Shown here piece by piece: positions 9,321-17,439 of a DNA stretch of 64,000 nt; position 1 is the stretch's first letter; the number at the start of each line of letters is the position of its first letter. The translations under genes and the position numbers were made by a program. The notes under the pieces were generated by a model. The model had not been told where the DNA came from and searched no databases. It saw only the letters and a program-made list of their open reading frames with translations. The stretch lies in assembly GCF_009831235.1 (NCBI RefSeq), contig NZ_WUUL01000003.1, positions 310,001 through 374,000 on the forward strand. The letters are read 5' to 3'. The DNA comes from Shimazuella alba. GTDB taxonomy: Bacteria; Bacillota; Bacilli; Thermoactinomycetales; Thermoactinomycetaceae.

Positions 9321-11579
9321 TTATCTTTTTGATAACACAACTCTTACACTCCGCTTATCTTCACTCACTTTATCCACCCTGATCTGCAACCCATGCTTTG
9401 GCAAAACTTTCCCACCTGCCGGATTAAACGGACTACTATAATCATCCTGATCATCGAAGTTTGATATTCCTGCTTTTGACTTATACTTCATTGTTACATT
9501 TGGATAAACAACATGTATAGGAGAGGTGGGAATCACATGAAATGCAGCATCATTGACCTGATAGCGCGTCGAACCGACTTTTCCATCGCTCCAATAATGA
9601 CCAACTTGATGTGCGTCTACTACTCCTAAAAATCCTTCTCCTGGATGTCGTCCTGTCTGATTGTCTTCACCATAGCTGCCATCATAGTACCAGACAAGCA
9701 ACCCAGAATCATAGCTCAACATACTATCGTTTCGACGCAAATGGGCAAGACCTTGATCTATCCCGTTTTGTGTTCGCCACTCCAGCAGATAGTAATTTGG
9801 GTAAGCGATTGGGGAACCGTCAAAAAGTTGGAATCCTTCCTTTGAAAAAAAAGAAGAGCCTTCTGCATCATCTGAGAGAAGCAATTGGTTATTTGCGCTC
9901 ACTTTGATATTGTCTACATAAAAACCTTCCTGAACTGCTCCTATATCGGTTACATAGCGAAACTCTAGTCGAATACGATGCCCAACAAATGCTGACAGAT
10001 CAAGTGTTTTCTTTATCCATTTTTTATTGGTTGTGCCTGTATAAGAAGCTATTTGTTTTGGTTTCTCCTCTTCATCCACATACACTTGAAGATAGAGAAA
10101 ATCATAACCAGCTTCGATATCGTACCAAGTATCAAAAGTAATCTCTGCCTTTTGTTTTTGTGTCAGATCAATCTGTGGTGAAATCAGTTTCGTACGAAGC
10201 ATGTTTCCTTTGGTCGAATAATACGATTTTTTTCCTAATGGTTGTAAAGGAGGAGACACGATTTTTTTGGGTAAATTTATTTTTGTCATTTTTCCTTTTT
10301 TTGTATTTGCTACTGCTTCCTTGATTGATACTTGATGAACATTTTTCAGATCTGCAAGTTCGATCACGCTAGGAACAGACCAATTACCTCCATACAAACT
10401 AGCAAAGAACAGTTTATCCCATGGACTAAATCCTGATGGTTCTGTTCCTGGTATAACCCCAGTCCAACTTCCATACGACATCAGCGACCACGCTTCCACT
10501 GGTGAACCGGTCCCTGTGCCACTTGTATCATATTCATCTGGCAGTCCTAAATTATGGGCATATTCATGCGCAAAAACACCTGTTGCTCCGTCTTCTGGTT
10601 GGATAATGTAATCATAAGCTTTTAATGTCGTTCCAGGAATGGACACAGGTTCAGGTCCAATGACAGAGCGATGAGACCAGATCGCGTTGTCCCCTCCTCC
10701 TGCTTCTTCTCCTTTGCCTGCATGGACAACAAAAAGATTGTCGAGCAATCCATCTGCTTCCATCACATTGCCATCATCATCTAAATCGTAAGGATCACGC
10801 TGGTCATATAGCCTTTCTTTCCCTTTGATCCGACTTGCAACACCCGGCAAAGTTTCCATTACCAATTCCGTTGGCTTTACATCATTCTGCGTATAATCAT
10901 CGGTTTTGTGATGTGCACCATAATAAGCAGCGTCATGCTTGGCAAGGCTCCAATCTGTAACCTCACCCGCTAAAGACCAAGATCCAGCAGATTGTTGCAT
11001 ATAGTATTGATTGGTGGTGATCAGCTTTTTTCCATTATGTAAGAAACCAGTCTTTCCAAAGATTAGTTGCTGGTAGTGGGAAGGGTTAAAATCTTTGACC
11101 CAAAAACTGCGGCTATCGGTTTGTGCGATCTGATTATGCCGTTGATCGTCAAACTCTATCAATGCAACTACCGCATTATCTTGATGCACTAAAGTAGGAA
11201 GTTTTGTTCGTTCGGAGAGGTGGTAGATTTTCTCAGTTGTTTTTTTAAAGAGGTTTTGTTGCTGGGAGTATACCCGTTTCCCAAATTCACTTGTAGTATC
11301 AATGCCATTTGTAAAGGGAAAAGGATTTTGCTTTAAGTTTAATTCGTTTTTGATGATTTTTTCGATTTGTTCAGAGGTAGCGGCTGCTTTCATTTTGCCG
11401 ATTTTACGAAGATAGTTAATATAGCCTTCTTGATCGATTGACCCATAATCTATTCGTATATCGTCTTTTTCATTCTCTTCTTTTGCTTCTACTTTATGAT
11501 CCAAAGAGAATAAAAAGTATGTGCAGGATAAAAAAATTAAAAATAATGGAAAAATTGTTTTACAACTTTTATTAAACAT
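9321..11579 (-). CDS. Secreted M6-family metalloprotease (immune inhibitor A type)
   Basis: A 752-residue exported zinc protease of the InhA/PrtV (M6) family. An N-terminal signal peptide with a hydrophobic run is followed by an inhibitory pro-region. The catalytic site is FAHEYAHNLGLPDEY, with His338, Glu339 and His342 plus the conserved Asp-Glu. A calcium-loop-like segment (DPYDLDDDGNVMEADG) lies at 262-277. A beta-sandwich-like C-terminal half contains IRLEFRYVTDIGAVQEGFYVDNI (here split: FRYVTDIG then FYVDNI), typical of MAM-like domains in this family. Such enzymes degrade antimicrobial peptides and matrix proteins. The ATG at 11579 has only a weak purine site (GAGGTGGGC). Single gene. 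Confidence 0.9.
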   Translation of the reverse strand: MFNKSCKTIFPLFLIFLSCTYFLFSLDHKVEAKEENEKDDIRIDYGSIDQEGYINYLRKIGKMKAAATSEQIEKIIKNELNLKQNPFPFTNGIDTTSEFGKRVYSQQQNLFKKTTEKIYHLSERTKLPTLVHQDNAVVALIEFDDQRHNQIAQTDSRSFWVKDFNPSHYQQLIFGKTGFLHNGKKLITTNQYYMQQSAGSWSLAGEVTDWSLAKHDAAYYGAHHKTDDYTQNDVKPTELVMETLPGVASRIKGKERLYDQRDPYDLDDDGNVMEADGLLDNLFVVHAGKGEEAGGGDNAIWSHRSVIGPEPVSIPGTTLKAYDYIIQPEDGATGVFAHEYAHNLGLPDEYDTSGTGTGSPVEAWSLMSYGSWTGVIPGTEPSGFSPWDKLFFASLYGGNWSVPSVIELADLKNVHQVSIKEAVANTKKGKMTKINLPKKIVSPPLQPLGKKSYYSTKGNMLRTKLISPQIDLTQKQKAEITFDTWYDIEAGYDFLYLQVYVDEEEKPKQIASYTGTTNKKWIKKTLDLSAFVGHRIRLEFRYVTDIGAVQEGFYVDNIKVSANNQLLLSDDAEGSSFFSKEGFQLFDGSPIAYPNYYLLEWRTQNGIDQGLAHLRRNDSMLSYDSGLLVWYYDGSYGEDNQTGRHPGEGFLGVVDAHQVGHYWSDGKVGSTRYQVNDAAFHVIPTSPIHVVYPNVTMKYKSKAGISNFDDQDDYSSPFNPAGGKVLPKHGLQIRVDKVSEDKRSVRVVLSKR

Positions 11580-11707
11580 ATATAGCCCACCTCAACATCT
11601 CATAACATGATCCATATCAAGAGAATTATAGCATATATTTCCATAAATTTTGAAATTAAGAGCACTTAAAGCAATGAATATATTCAAAGTAATCAATATA
11701 ATAATGT

Positions 11708-11737
11708 GCGGCGGTGACAATATATTGTCACCGCCGC
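11708..11737 (-). terminator. GCGGCGGTG hairpin after kinase-like gene
   Basis: A perfect 13-bp stem (GCGGCGGTGACAA / TTGTCACCGCCGC) with a 4-base loop, just past the stop at 11751. The same GCGGCGGTG stem top recurs at 15588 and 16602 in this island, so the three hairpins are related. Confidence 0.8.
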
Positions 11738-11750
11738 TGTACGGAAGAGA

Positions 11751-13202
11751 TTATGAACGTGAAGAGAGCTTCTTATTGAGAGTCCTAAGAGCCTGATACT
11801 CGGAATTTACTGCCTCATCCCAGGCTGGATCTCTCCAGATCCGATCAGTCCTCCATGCTTCGAGGACTTTCTGCTGGGCATCGAGGGACGCCTCCAAATC
11901 TTTCAGAGGAACATCCAAGCCCATATCTCTGAAGTCAATCGAAGCTTGAAGAGATTCCAGACCAGCACCGAGAATATCCACTTCCTCCGGAATTCCCCGA
12001 TAAAGCTCCTTCCAATTCTCCCATCCTTCTTCCCACTTTGTATAGTGAGTCCAAGCCATATCCCATGATTCCGTGGCTTGCTGTGCCGCTTTCCTTATCT
12101 CTGTAATAACCGACTTGAGAGACTCGATTTTCTGTTGAGTCTCGATATTGTTCATTTTCACCTGACTAATTGATTGCGGAAATCCAGACACCTCCTCAGA
12201 AATAACTTCCTGGAGTTGTCGGATTTTGCTTGCTACCTGCGCCGATGACTCCCATGCTTGGTCGGTCAGTTGCATGGTGATACGGACAGGTTCACGTTTT
12301 TCCAGCTCAGTCCAAGCCCTCCAAGCTATCTGCTGAGCATCTTCCATCTTGGCTACTAGTTCCTTGACCTGCTCAAATCCCTCTCGAGATTTGTAGGCCT
12401 GGAGGATCTGATTTTTCCAGGAGATTACTTTTTTAATGTTCTTCCAAGCCATTTGAGCAGACAATGCATAGCGGAGTTGCAGAGCATCCTCAACACTCTC
12501 CAGCGATGATTCGACCAATTCCACAAAATACTTCTGGAGTTCCTCAAGGGACATTTCCTGAAGTGCCGCTTGAAAGTCTACAGGCGCAACATCAACAATT
12601 TCCCAACTGTCAATGTCTCCGTAGAGGATCAGCTTTTCAACCGCCTTTTCGAGTTTCTCATACACCCGCCACATCACATCTGGCGAAACTTTACGAAGTC
12701 GCCCTGAGTTCCAGAGAACCGCGGTATTGAAATCGACCCTCATAAATTTCACATGAATGTAGCAATTGTAGTCTTGCTTGGCTCGAGACAGATTGGCGTA
12801 TCGAGCTGGATCATTATCCCCAGCATCTGGCCAGAAGATAATAGAGTCTGACTCTCTAAGGACCTCTCCAAACCAATTTTGAGCCAAGTAATAAACTTCA
12901 TCGGCTCTTTCTGGTGTAACTTCTACATCTCCACTCAGCTCTTCAGGTGAAAGATATCGATCAGCATCGACACTCACACACGTAAGACCATTCGGGTAGG
13001 TAATCGATACCAATGGTGGATTGGTATCGTTGAGTTGGTACAGACACCACATTTGGTCCTTCTCAGTTGTACTCTTCGCACCACCTGGAAGCCCGTGCAG
13101 ACTAACGACGAGTCGCCTACCTACACTGAGCTTTAGAAGGCGCTCATCAGAAGGACTGTACAGTCGTTTTTCTTGCGGAAGGCTATTGAAATCTACAGCC
13201 AT
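11751..13202 (-). CDS. P-loop kinase-like protein with long helical C-terminus
   Basis: A 483-residue cytosolic protein that I do not recognise as a named gene. The N-terminal 200 residues look like a polynucleotide-kinase/zeta-toxin type P-loop fold: Walker A GLPGGAKST (37-45), an acidic VDADRY (78-83) at the substrate position, and a Walker B-like strand IIFWPDAGDND (121-131). Residues from about 205 to the end are charged, Trp- and Gln-rich helices, probably coiled coil. It aligns through the N-terminal half with the proteins at 14324 and 16671, so all three are paralogues. It is divergent from the regulator at 13368. The leader is GAGAGAGAGAAAGC and a TATAAT box lies at 13243-13248. Substrate unknown; phosphorylation of a nucleotide, sugar or RNA end is only a guess. 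Confidence 0.65.
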   Translation of the reverse strand: MAVDFNSLPQEKRLYSPSDERLLKLSVGRRLVVSLHGLPGGAKSTTEKDQMWCLYQLNDTNPPLVSITYPNGLTCVSVDADRYLSPEELSGDVEVTPERADEVYYLAQNWFGEVLRESDSIIFWPDAGDNDPARYANLSRAKQDYNCYIHVKFMRVDFNTAVLWNSGRLRKVSPDVMWRVYEKLEKAVEKLILYGDIDSWEIVDVAPVDFQAALQEMSLEELQKYFVELVESSLESVEDALQLRYALSAQMAWKNIKKVISWKNQILQAYKSREGFEQVKELVAKMEDAQQIAWRAWTELEKREPVRITMQLTDQAWESSAQVASKIRQLQEVISEEVSGFPQSISQVKMNNIETQQKIESLKSVITEIRKAAQQATESWDMAWTHYTKWEEGWENWKELYRGIPEEVDILGAGLESLQASIDFRDMGLDVPLKDLEASLDAQQKVLEAWRTDRIWRDPAWDEAVNSEYQALRTLNKKLSSRS

Positions 13203-13242
13203 TGCTTTCTCTCTCTCTTTGAAAACAGTTGAACCTAAGCCT

Positions 13243-13248
13243 ATTATA
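13243..13248 (-). promoter_or_regulatory. -10 box of kinase-like gene
   Basis: TATAAT on the minus strand followed by AGGCTTAGG, about 40 bases before the ATG. The same layout (TATAAT, a few bases, TTAG or TTAAG, then a purine tract) recurs before 14324, 17342 and 59367. Confidence 0.55.
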
Positions 13249-13326
13249 TATAGGAATAAATTTAATTTTCCAGTAAAACTTACACTCTTTTTTGGATATA
13301 TGCTAGAGACAGCTCACAAAAGGCTG

Positions 13327-13332
13327 TATAAT
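13327..13332 (+). promoter_or_regulatory. -10 box of GntR-type regulator
   Basis: TATAAT at 13327-13332, 35 bases before the ATG at 13368, with GAGACA as a possible -35 element 15 bases upstream. It is back-to-back with the promoter of the kinase-like gene, so the regulator is well placed to control both. Confidence 0.5.
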
Positions 13333-13367
13333 AGTAATAAACATCCGCTAATCTACTAGGAGAAGTA

Positions 13368-14186
13368 ATGGAACAGGAGATTTACAGCCAACTAGCAGAA
13401 AAGTTTGAGATAGAGATCAGTGAAGGCAGATGGTATCCTGGGATGATCCTACCATATGAAACTAAGTTGGTAGACCGTTTCGGCGTATCCCGTTCTACCA
13501 TTGATCGAGTACTCGCCACTCTGGTAGAAAAAGGCATAGTTACCCGTAAAGACAGTCTGTATATTGTGGTCAGACAGAAGCCCACTCCAGAAAGTTCTTT
13601 GCGGGAGGAATTTCAAAAGGCAGAAGTACACCTTGATCTCCTCACTCTCACAGCCCAGAATACTTCTATCTTCCACATTTTGGGGGAAATCCTAGATGGA
13701 ACGCTGCCTTGTCCTGACATGATCAAGGTCAGGATGTTGATGCCCAATCTGTCCCCTGATGGTAAGCTGCAAGAGTTGCCGCGTTCAGTAGACAACCCTG
13801 ACGATAAACGACCACAACAGCGGCTTTATGGAATTCAGAGTCGTGCTGTGATGCGTCTCAGGGGGCAACTTGAGAGGCTGTCAGGAAAGTACCCAGTAAA
13901 AGTGGAACTAAAGATAAAGACAATTCCTTTCCCTCCACTCTTTAAGCTGTGTATCGTCAACAATCAAGTCGCTACCTTTGGCTTGTACCAAATTAGAGAG
14001 TCAGAAGCACCTTACGACGGGGATGAGATTAGGCTCCTTGATATGACCAACCAATCTTGGCAGATCTTGTCATTTGCGGCAGGTTCAGGGGATGAACGTG
14101 ATCCTTTGTTCGTCAATATGGCCAACGCATTCTTCAACTCGATGTGGCTACTGTTTGCTGAGGATGCTACATCGCTAAATGAATAA
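13368..14186 (+). CDS. GntR-type regulator with PLD-like/DUF5919-style sensor domain
   Basis: A 272-residue DNA-binding protein. Residues 1-70 are a GntR winged helix: IYSQLAEKFEIEISEGRWYPGMILP, then RFGVSRSTIDRVLATLVEKGIV. Residues 110-265 (IKVRMLMPN, VKVELKIKTIPFPPLFKLCIVNNQ, LFVNMANAFFNSMWLLF) follow the pattern I know from C-terminal sensor domains on actinobacterial XRE and GntR regulators, a phospholipase-D-like fold sometimes called DUF5919. No HKD catalytic motif is seen, so it is probably ligand-binding only. The same domain is on the regulator at 15705. The ATG follows TAGGAGAAG. It is divergent from the kinase-like gene, presumably its target. The ligand is unknown. Confidence 0.7.
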   Translation: MEQEIYSQLAEKFEIEISEGRWYPGMILPYETKLVDRFGVSRSTIDRVLATLVEKGIVTRKDSLYIVVRQKPTPESSLREEFQKAEVHLDLLTLTAQNTSIFHILGEILDGTLPCPDMIKVRMLMPNLSPDGKLQELPRSVDNPDDKRPQQRLYGIQSRAVMRLRGQLERLSGKYPVKVELKIKTIPFPPLFKLCIVNNQVATFGLYQIRESEAPYDGDEIRLLDMTNQSWQILSFAAGSGDERDPLFVNMANAFFNSMWLLFAEDATSLNE

Positions 14187-14189
14187 GCG

Positions 14190-14236
14190 CTACGGAAACG
14201 TAGTGAAACGGGCTAGAGGACATCGTCCCTAGCCCG
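14190..14236 (+). terminator. Double hairpin after GntR-type regulator
   Basis: A small GAAA-tetraloop hairpin (CTACG-GAAA-CGTAG, 14190-14203) is followed by a larger stem GGGCTAGAGGAC / GTCCCTAGCCC (14210-14235) and TTTTG a few bases on. Confidence 0.7.
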
Positions 14237-14282
14237 CGTGCGTTTTGTTGTACTTTTGCTAGCAGTTCCCACCTCCATCCCG

Positions 14283-14288
14283 TATAAT
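14283..14288 (+). promoter_or_regulatory. -10 box of pseudokinase gene
   Basis: TATAAT followed by TATCTTAAG, 36 bases before the GTG start at 14324, giving this gene its own promoter. Confidence 0.5.
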
Positions 14289-14323
14289 TATCTTAAGCCT
14301 ACGTCAAAAGAAAAGAGAATACC

Positions 14324-15574
14324 GTGGCTGAGCAAATCAAACATGCGAATCTTGATGTCCTTACTCGAAAGTGCGGGACCAAAGCGCTGACGATTGTTGT
14401 GTCTGGAAATTCCCATGGACTTCAAGAGTACGTGGACTCAACAGTTTGGTGCATCAACGATATGAACCAGTCTCATCCTGCTACCGTTCGATCGGTTTAT
14501 GGCGGACCGCTGGAACATGTAACCATGGAGTTGTCTGAGCAAGCCCTCGATGAAGCATCAGAGGGTAAAGTTCTTGGAGAAATCTCCATGCGCTACATGC
14601 AGGAAGCAAGCTCCAATAAAATCATCATCATCAGCAATCCTTGGGGCAATACGCAACTCGCAGGACTGATCTCCAGCTACTCATCTTTCCACAATCGATA
14701 TGTACACCAAGTACTTAGCGATTACCGGGAGTTGAGGCATGCCATTCTTGCGGAAGAGGCTTCTGGAGCGGATTATAAAGTTCTGGATAAATTCCGCAAC
14801 AAGTGGCATGAAATTCGTGAATGCGGTGACAGTTTTGCTGAGGTTTTCCGAGACTCTCCTGTTTCCAAAGCCAGTGTACGTGAGTACTCTGTGGATGGGA
14901 ACTTGGAGCTGCTTGTGAGTATCTCTTCGCGAGTAAGAGAAGCGATTCGGCTGCAAAACCCCTCCATGGTGGTAAAGCTCTACCCAGACCTCCTACAGCA
15001 ACTCTTGAAGAAACAAAAGATTTTGGAAGTATGGGTTGGCTCTTCTGTCGGAATTGTTGAAGAACTGGAAAGTCTTGAAGCAGCTCGGCGAGAGGTCTGG
15101 GAGTTTTGGGGGTCGAGGAACTCACCCATCATCCTAGAGTTGCTTCAGTCTTTGGATTGGACAAATGGGCTTGTTCGAGACTTGCAATCTGCTGAAGAGA
15201 CAGCCAAGTCTACGGTAGCTTTGGCTAGGGACAGAGTGTATTCAAGAAATCACGAAGTAAGCCCCCAAGAAGCTATCGATGCAGCAATGCAAGCTCTTCG
15301 CGACGTGAAAAACAAAGCAACTACCATCAGTACTTTCACGGAATCCACCTACACGAATTTGAAAAACAGCGAGGCGCCAGACAGTGAACGTCTCATGGAT
15401 GAGACGTGGTCCCAGATCGAAGCTCCAGAGCAATTTGGGCATGTGATCACAAGTGATGTAAAAGACTACGTCGATCGTATAAGTTACAATGCCAAAAAAC
15501 GTGCAGACAGAGCCCTTGCATATGTCACCACGGAAAAAACAGCACTCAAGTTGTTTAGTGGCCGTAAGAGGTGA
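14324..15574 (+). CDS. Degenerate P-loop paralogue (probable pseudokinase) with helical C-terminus
   Basis: A 416-residue protein starting at GTG after AAAGAAAAGAGAA. It aligns with the 11751-13202 protein: KALTIVVSGNSHGLQEY (20-36) matches the Walker A strand and loop, and NKIIIISNPWGNT (98-110) matches the Walker B-like strand. However, the loop GxPGxxKST has become GNSHGLQEY, so the P-loop Lys and Ser/Thr are Gln34 and Glu35, and the VDAD acidic site is also gone. The arginine-rich lid of the 16671 paralogue is absent. The reading frame is intact, which argues for a kept non-catalytic role such as partner or regulator of the active paralogues. The C-terminal 200 residues are helical and charged. 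It is convergent with the regulator at 15705. Function unknown. Confidence 0.6.
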   Translation: MAEQIKHANLDVLTRKCGTKALTIVVSGNSHGLQEYVDSTVWCINDMNQSHPATVRSVYGGPLEHVTMELSEQALDEASEGKVLGEISMRYMQEASSNKIIIISNPWGNTQLAGLISSYSSFHNRYVHQVLSDYRELRHAILAEEASGADYKVLDKFRNKWHEIRECGDSFAEVFRDSPVSKASVREYSVDGNLELLVSISSRVREAIRLQNPSMVVKLYPDLLQQLLKKQKILEVWVGSSVGIVEELESLEAARREVWEFWGSRNSPIILELLQSLDWTNGLVRDLQSAEETAKSTVALARDRVYSRNHEVSPQEAIDAAMQALRDVKNKATTISTFTESTYTNLKNSEAPDSERLMDETWSQIEAPEQFGHVITSDVKDYVDRISYNAKKRADRALAYVTTEKTALKLFSGRKR

Positions 15575-15587
15575 GCTGTTTGCAGCA

Positions 15588-15620
15588 GCGGCGGTGATAG
15601 CCATCATTTATCACCGCCGC
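15588..15620 (+). terminator. GCGGCGGTG hairpin after pseudokinase gene
   Basis: GCGGCGGTGATA pairs with TATCACCGCCGC (12 bp, 9-base loop), 13 bases past the stop codon. It is a near copy of the hairpin at 11708. Confidence 0.8.
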
Positions 15621-15654
15621 ACTCGATTTATGTAATTACTTGACATAAACGAAC

Positions 15655-15688
15655 TGGCGGGTCAGAGACTATTTTCTCTAACCCACCA
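15655..15688 (-). terminator. Hairpin after second sensor-domain regulator
   Basis: TGGCGGGTCAGAGA pairs with TCTCTAACCCACCA (one G-U type mismatch), immediately beyond the stop at 15705 on the minus strand and tail to tail with the hairpin at 15588. Confidence 0.65.
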
Positions 15689-15704
15689 AATTGCGGCAAC
15701 AACA

Positions 15705-16520
15705 TCAGAGTTCTACAACATCTGCGAGTAGCCACTTTGACTCAAATTGTTTGATTGTCCTCCGTACGACACTTTCTTCCTCTGAGGTACTCATCGCCAC
15801 ATCGAACCCACGAAAGTCATTGATCTTCATGAGCCGATCCTTATAGCTGACTTGAACTTGCACTACTTCGTATTCGCCTCTTAAAACCTTAGCCCCGTTA
15901 AAGATAAAGATCTTATCCCACGGAGTAAAGTAGTCAAGCCTCCCAATCTCCACTTTCACACGGAAGGCGTAGCTACCATAGTCATCAGTCTGAAGCCTCT
16001 TGATATCCCGCAGCAAGGTGACCACATCTTGACTGATCTCATCCTGCCGTTCACGGGCACTTGGATCATGAGGAGCACCAACGACACTGGGGACGGCTAC
16101 TTCCTTCTTGAAGTTTGGCACCAACAAGCGAATATGGAGTGATCGAAGTCTTGTTTCTCCTGACCTCAATTTCTCCAGCTTTTCCTTCATTGCCGCAAGG
16201 TAGGTTTCGCCTGTGAATGCCTCTATGTCCATTGTTACATCCTCTTGCAGAAAAGCCTCGTTTACTGCAACAGGAACGGCATCGACGAGAGGTTCAGCAG
16301 TTCGGGACCAATCTTGAACTGCGACGATCAGTTTACCATCAGATCTTCTACGACAGTATCCAGCGAGCTCGAGTTCCCTCATTCTCCTATGAGCTGACAT
16401 AGGATCGAGACCAAAGAACTCAGCGAAATGCTGTTCATCAGAAAATGCAACTTCTCGGAAGAGACCGTTATTGGTGATCCAGGGTTTAAGCGTTTCCAGT
16501 AGTACTGCACCCTTGTTCAT
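15705..16520 (-). CDS. Winged-helix regulator with same PLD-like sensor domain
   Basis: A 271-residue protein whose C-terminal half matches the regulator at 13368: LHIRLLVPN, then FRVKVEIGRLDYFTPWDKIFIFNGAK, then RRTIKQFESKWLL at the end. Its N-terminal winged helix (residues 1-70; FGLDPMSAHRRMRELELAGYCRRRSDGKL) is different and is not a clear GntR type. So two regulators have one sensor design on different DNA-binding heads. It is convergent with the pseudokinase gene and followed on the same strand by the kinase gene at 17342, which lies upstream. The leader GAGAGAAGACAGAG replaces a canonical AGGAGG. The ligand and targets are unknown. Confidence 0.6.
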   Translation of the reverse strand: MNKGAVLLETLKPWITNNGLFREVAFSDEQHFAEFFGLDPMSAHRRMRELELAGYCRRRSDGKLIVAVQDWSRTAEPLVDAVPVAVNEAFLQEDVTMDIEAFTGETYLAAMKEKLEKLRSGETRLRSLHIRLLVPNFKKEVAVPSVVGAPHDPSARERQDEISQDVVTLLRDIKRLQTDDYGSYAFRVKVEIGRLDYFTPWDKIFIFNGAKVLRGEYEVVQVQVSYKDRLMKINDFRGFDVAMSTSEEESVVRRTIKQFESKWLLADVVEL

Positions 16521-16601
16521 CTCTGTCTTCTCTCAAGGTTAGACGACACTACTTTTTATTGTACTATTCTCTCTTTCTATTAGCTATCCTAAAAAGCAGT
16601 A

Positions 16602-16632
16602 CGGCGGTGTCAACAAAACGTCGACACCGCCG
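16602..16632 (-). terminator. CGGCGGTGTC hairpin after small kinase gene
   Basis: CGGCGGTGTC pairs with GACACCGCCG around 11 bases, downstream of the stop at 16671. This is the third copy of the island's GGCGGTG hairpin design. Confidence 0.75.
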
Positions 16633-16670
16633 CTCTTCGGGGAATGAATATACAGTTACTCTTGAAATGG

Positions 16671-17342
16671 TCAGGCATCTTTCCGATGACTCTCCCAACT
16701 ATTCTTAACAATCCCCCAAGAATCGCAATATGGGAGCACCTTGCGAAAGGCGCTTTTTACTCCTCGCACTGCATTGAGGAATGGCTTTGGGTGTACAATC
16801 CTCTCTCTCATGAGATTGCGTTTAAAGGCTAGTCGATTAGGACAATCCACATAGAGCTGATGGACGTGAAGCCTTTCGTTTCGCATGTACGCAGCCATCC
16901 TGGCTGTACTAAGAAGCTGAAAACGCATCCAGTAATTCGGACCAGCATCACAGACAATGATCGGATCTTTGGAATCGAGCGAGATCTGATCCAAGATCCA
17001 CTTCCAAGTGGACTGCATCGCTTCATCGCTTCCTTCAGGATCAACGATCTTCTTCGTTCGCAGGTACTGGTATATGTGCGGTGGCAAAAAATACTGGAAA
17101 ATGGATGGGATCTCCCAGTACTTCGATTGACGATCATCCAAATCGCAAACTGCTGGATCAAGATCAAAGTGTTCTTCCAAGATCATTTTCATTTTATTCA
17201 GAATAGTGGATTTGCCTGATCCAGGTACACCAACAGCAAGGATAAGGAGCCTATCGTCACCAACAACGTCCATCAACTGAAAGACATTGCTACCATCGTG
17301 AATTCGGATCGGATTCGGGTTCTTTTCAAGTTTAAAGGGCAT
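16671..17342 (-). CDS. Small P-loop kinase (polynucleotide-kinase/zeta-like, AAA_33 type)
   Basis: A 223-residue protein with an intact Walker A GVPGSGKST (38-46), an acidic CDLDDRQ (66-72) that fits the substrate-binding or base position, a Walker B-like strand PIIVCDAGPNYW (127-138) and an arginine-rich lid helix, FKRNLMRERIVHP (173-185). It is the minimal form of the family whose longer members are at 11751 (active-looking) and 14324 (P-loop lost). It lacks the helical C-terminal extension. TATAAT lies at 17377-17382 and the leader is AGAGAAAAGAGAGACAG. A phosphotransferase on a small molecule or nucleic-acid end is likely; the substrate cannot be told. It sits just past the end of pyrE on the same strand. 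Confidence 0.65.
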   Translation of the reverse strand: MPFKLEKNPNPIRIHDGSNVFQLMDVVGDDRLLILAVGVPGSGKSTILNKMKMILEEHFDLDPAVCDLDDRQSKYWEIPSIFQYFLPPHIYQYLRTKKIVDPEGSDEAMQSTWKWILDQISLDSKDPIIVCDAGPNYWMRFQLLSTARMAAYMRNERLHVHQLYVDCPNRLAFKRNLMRERIVHPKPFLNAVRGVKSAFRKVLPYCDSWGIVKNSWESHRKDA

Positions 17343-17376
17343 CTGTCTCTCTTTTCTCTATGAGTTCCCTAATTTT

Positions 17377-17382
17377 ATTATA
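17377..17382 (-). promoter_or_regulatory. -10 box of small kinase gene
   Basis: Minus-strand TATAAT followed by AAAATTAGGG, about 35 bases before the ATG. It lies directly after the pyrE terminator, so the kinase is not in the pyr operon. Confidence 0.5.
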
Positions 17383-17392
17383 ATGAGCAGTA

Positions 17393-17426
17393 ACAAAAAA
17401 AACATCCCTCTAACTTAGTTAGGGGG
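17393..17426 (-). terminator. pyr operon terminator
   Basis: On the minus strand, CCCCCTAAC pairs with GTTAGAGGG and is followed by ATG and eight T. It lies 15 bases past the pyrE stop. Confidence 0.85.
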
Positions 17427-17439
17427 ACAACTTTGTTCA

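Noticed and set aside
8171-9340. Long open frame (about 390 codons) antisense to the HD-domain gene
   Set aside because: It is a by-product of GC-rich codons in the sense gene; it has no ribosome site, no recognisable domain and a composition typical of antisense reading. The sense protein has PDE motifs.
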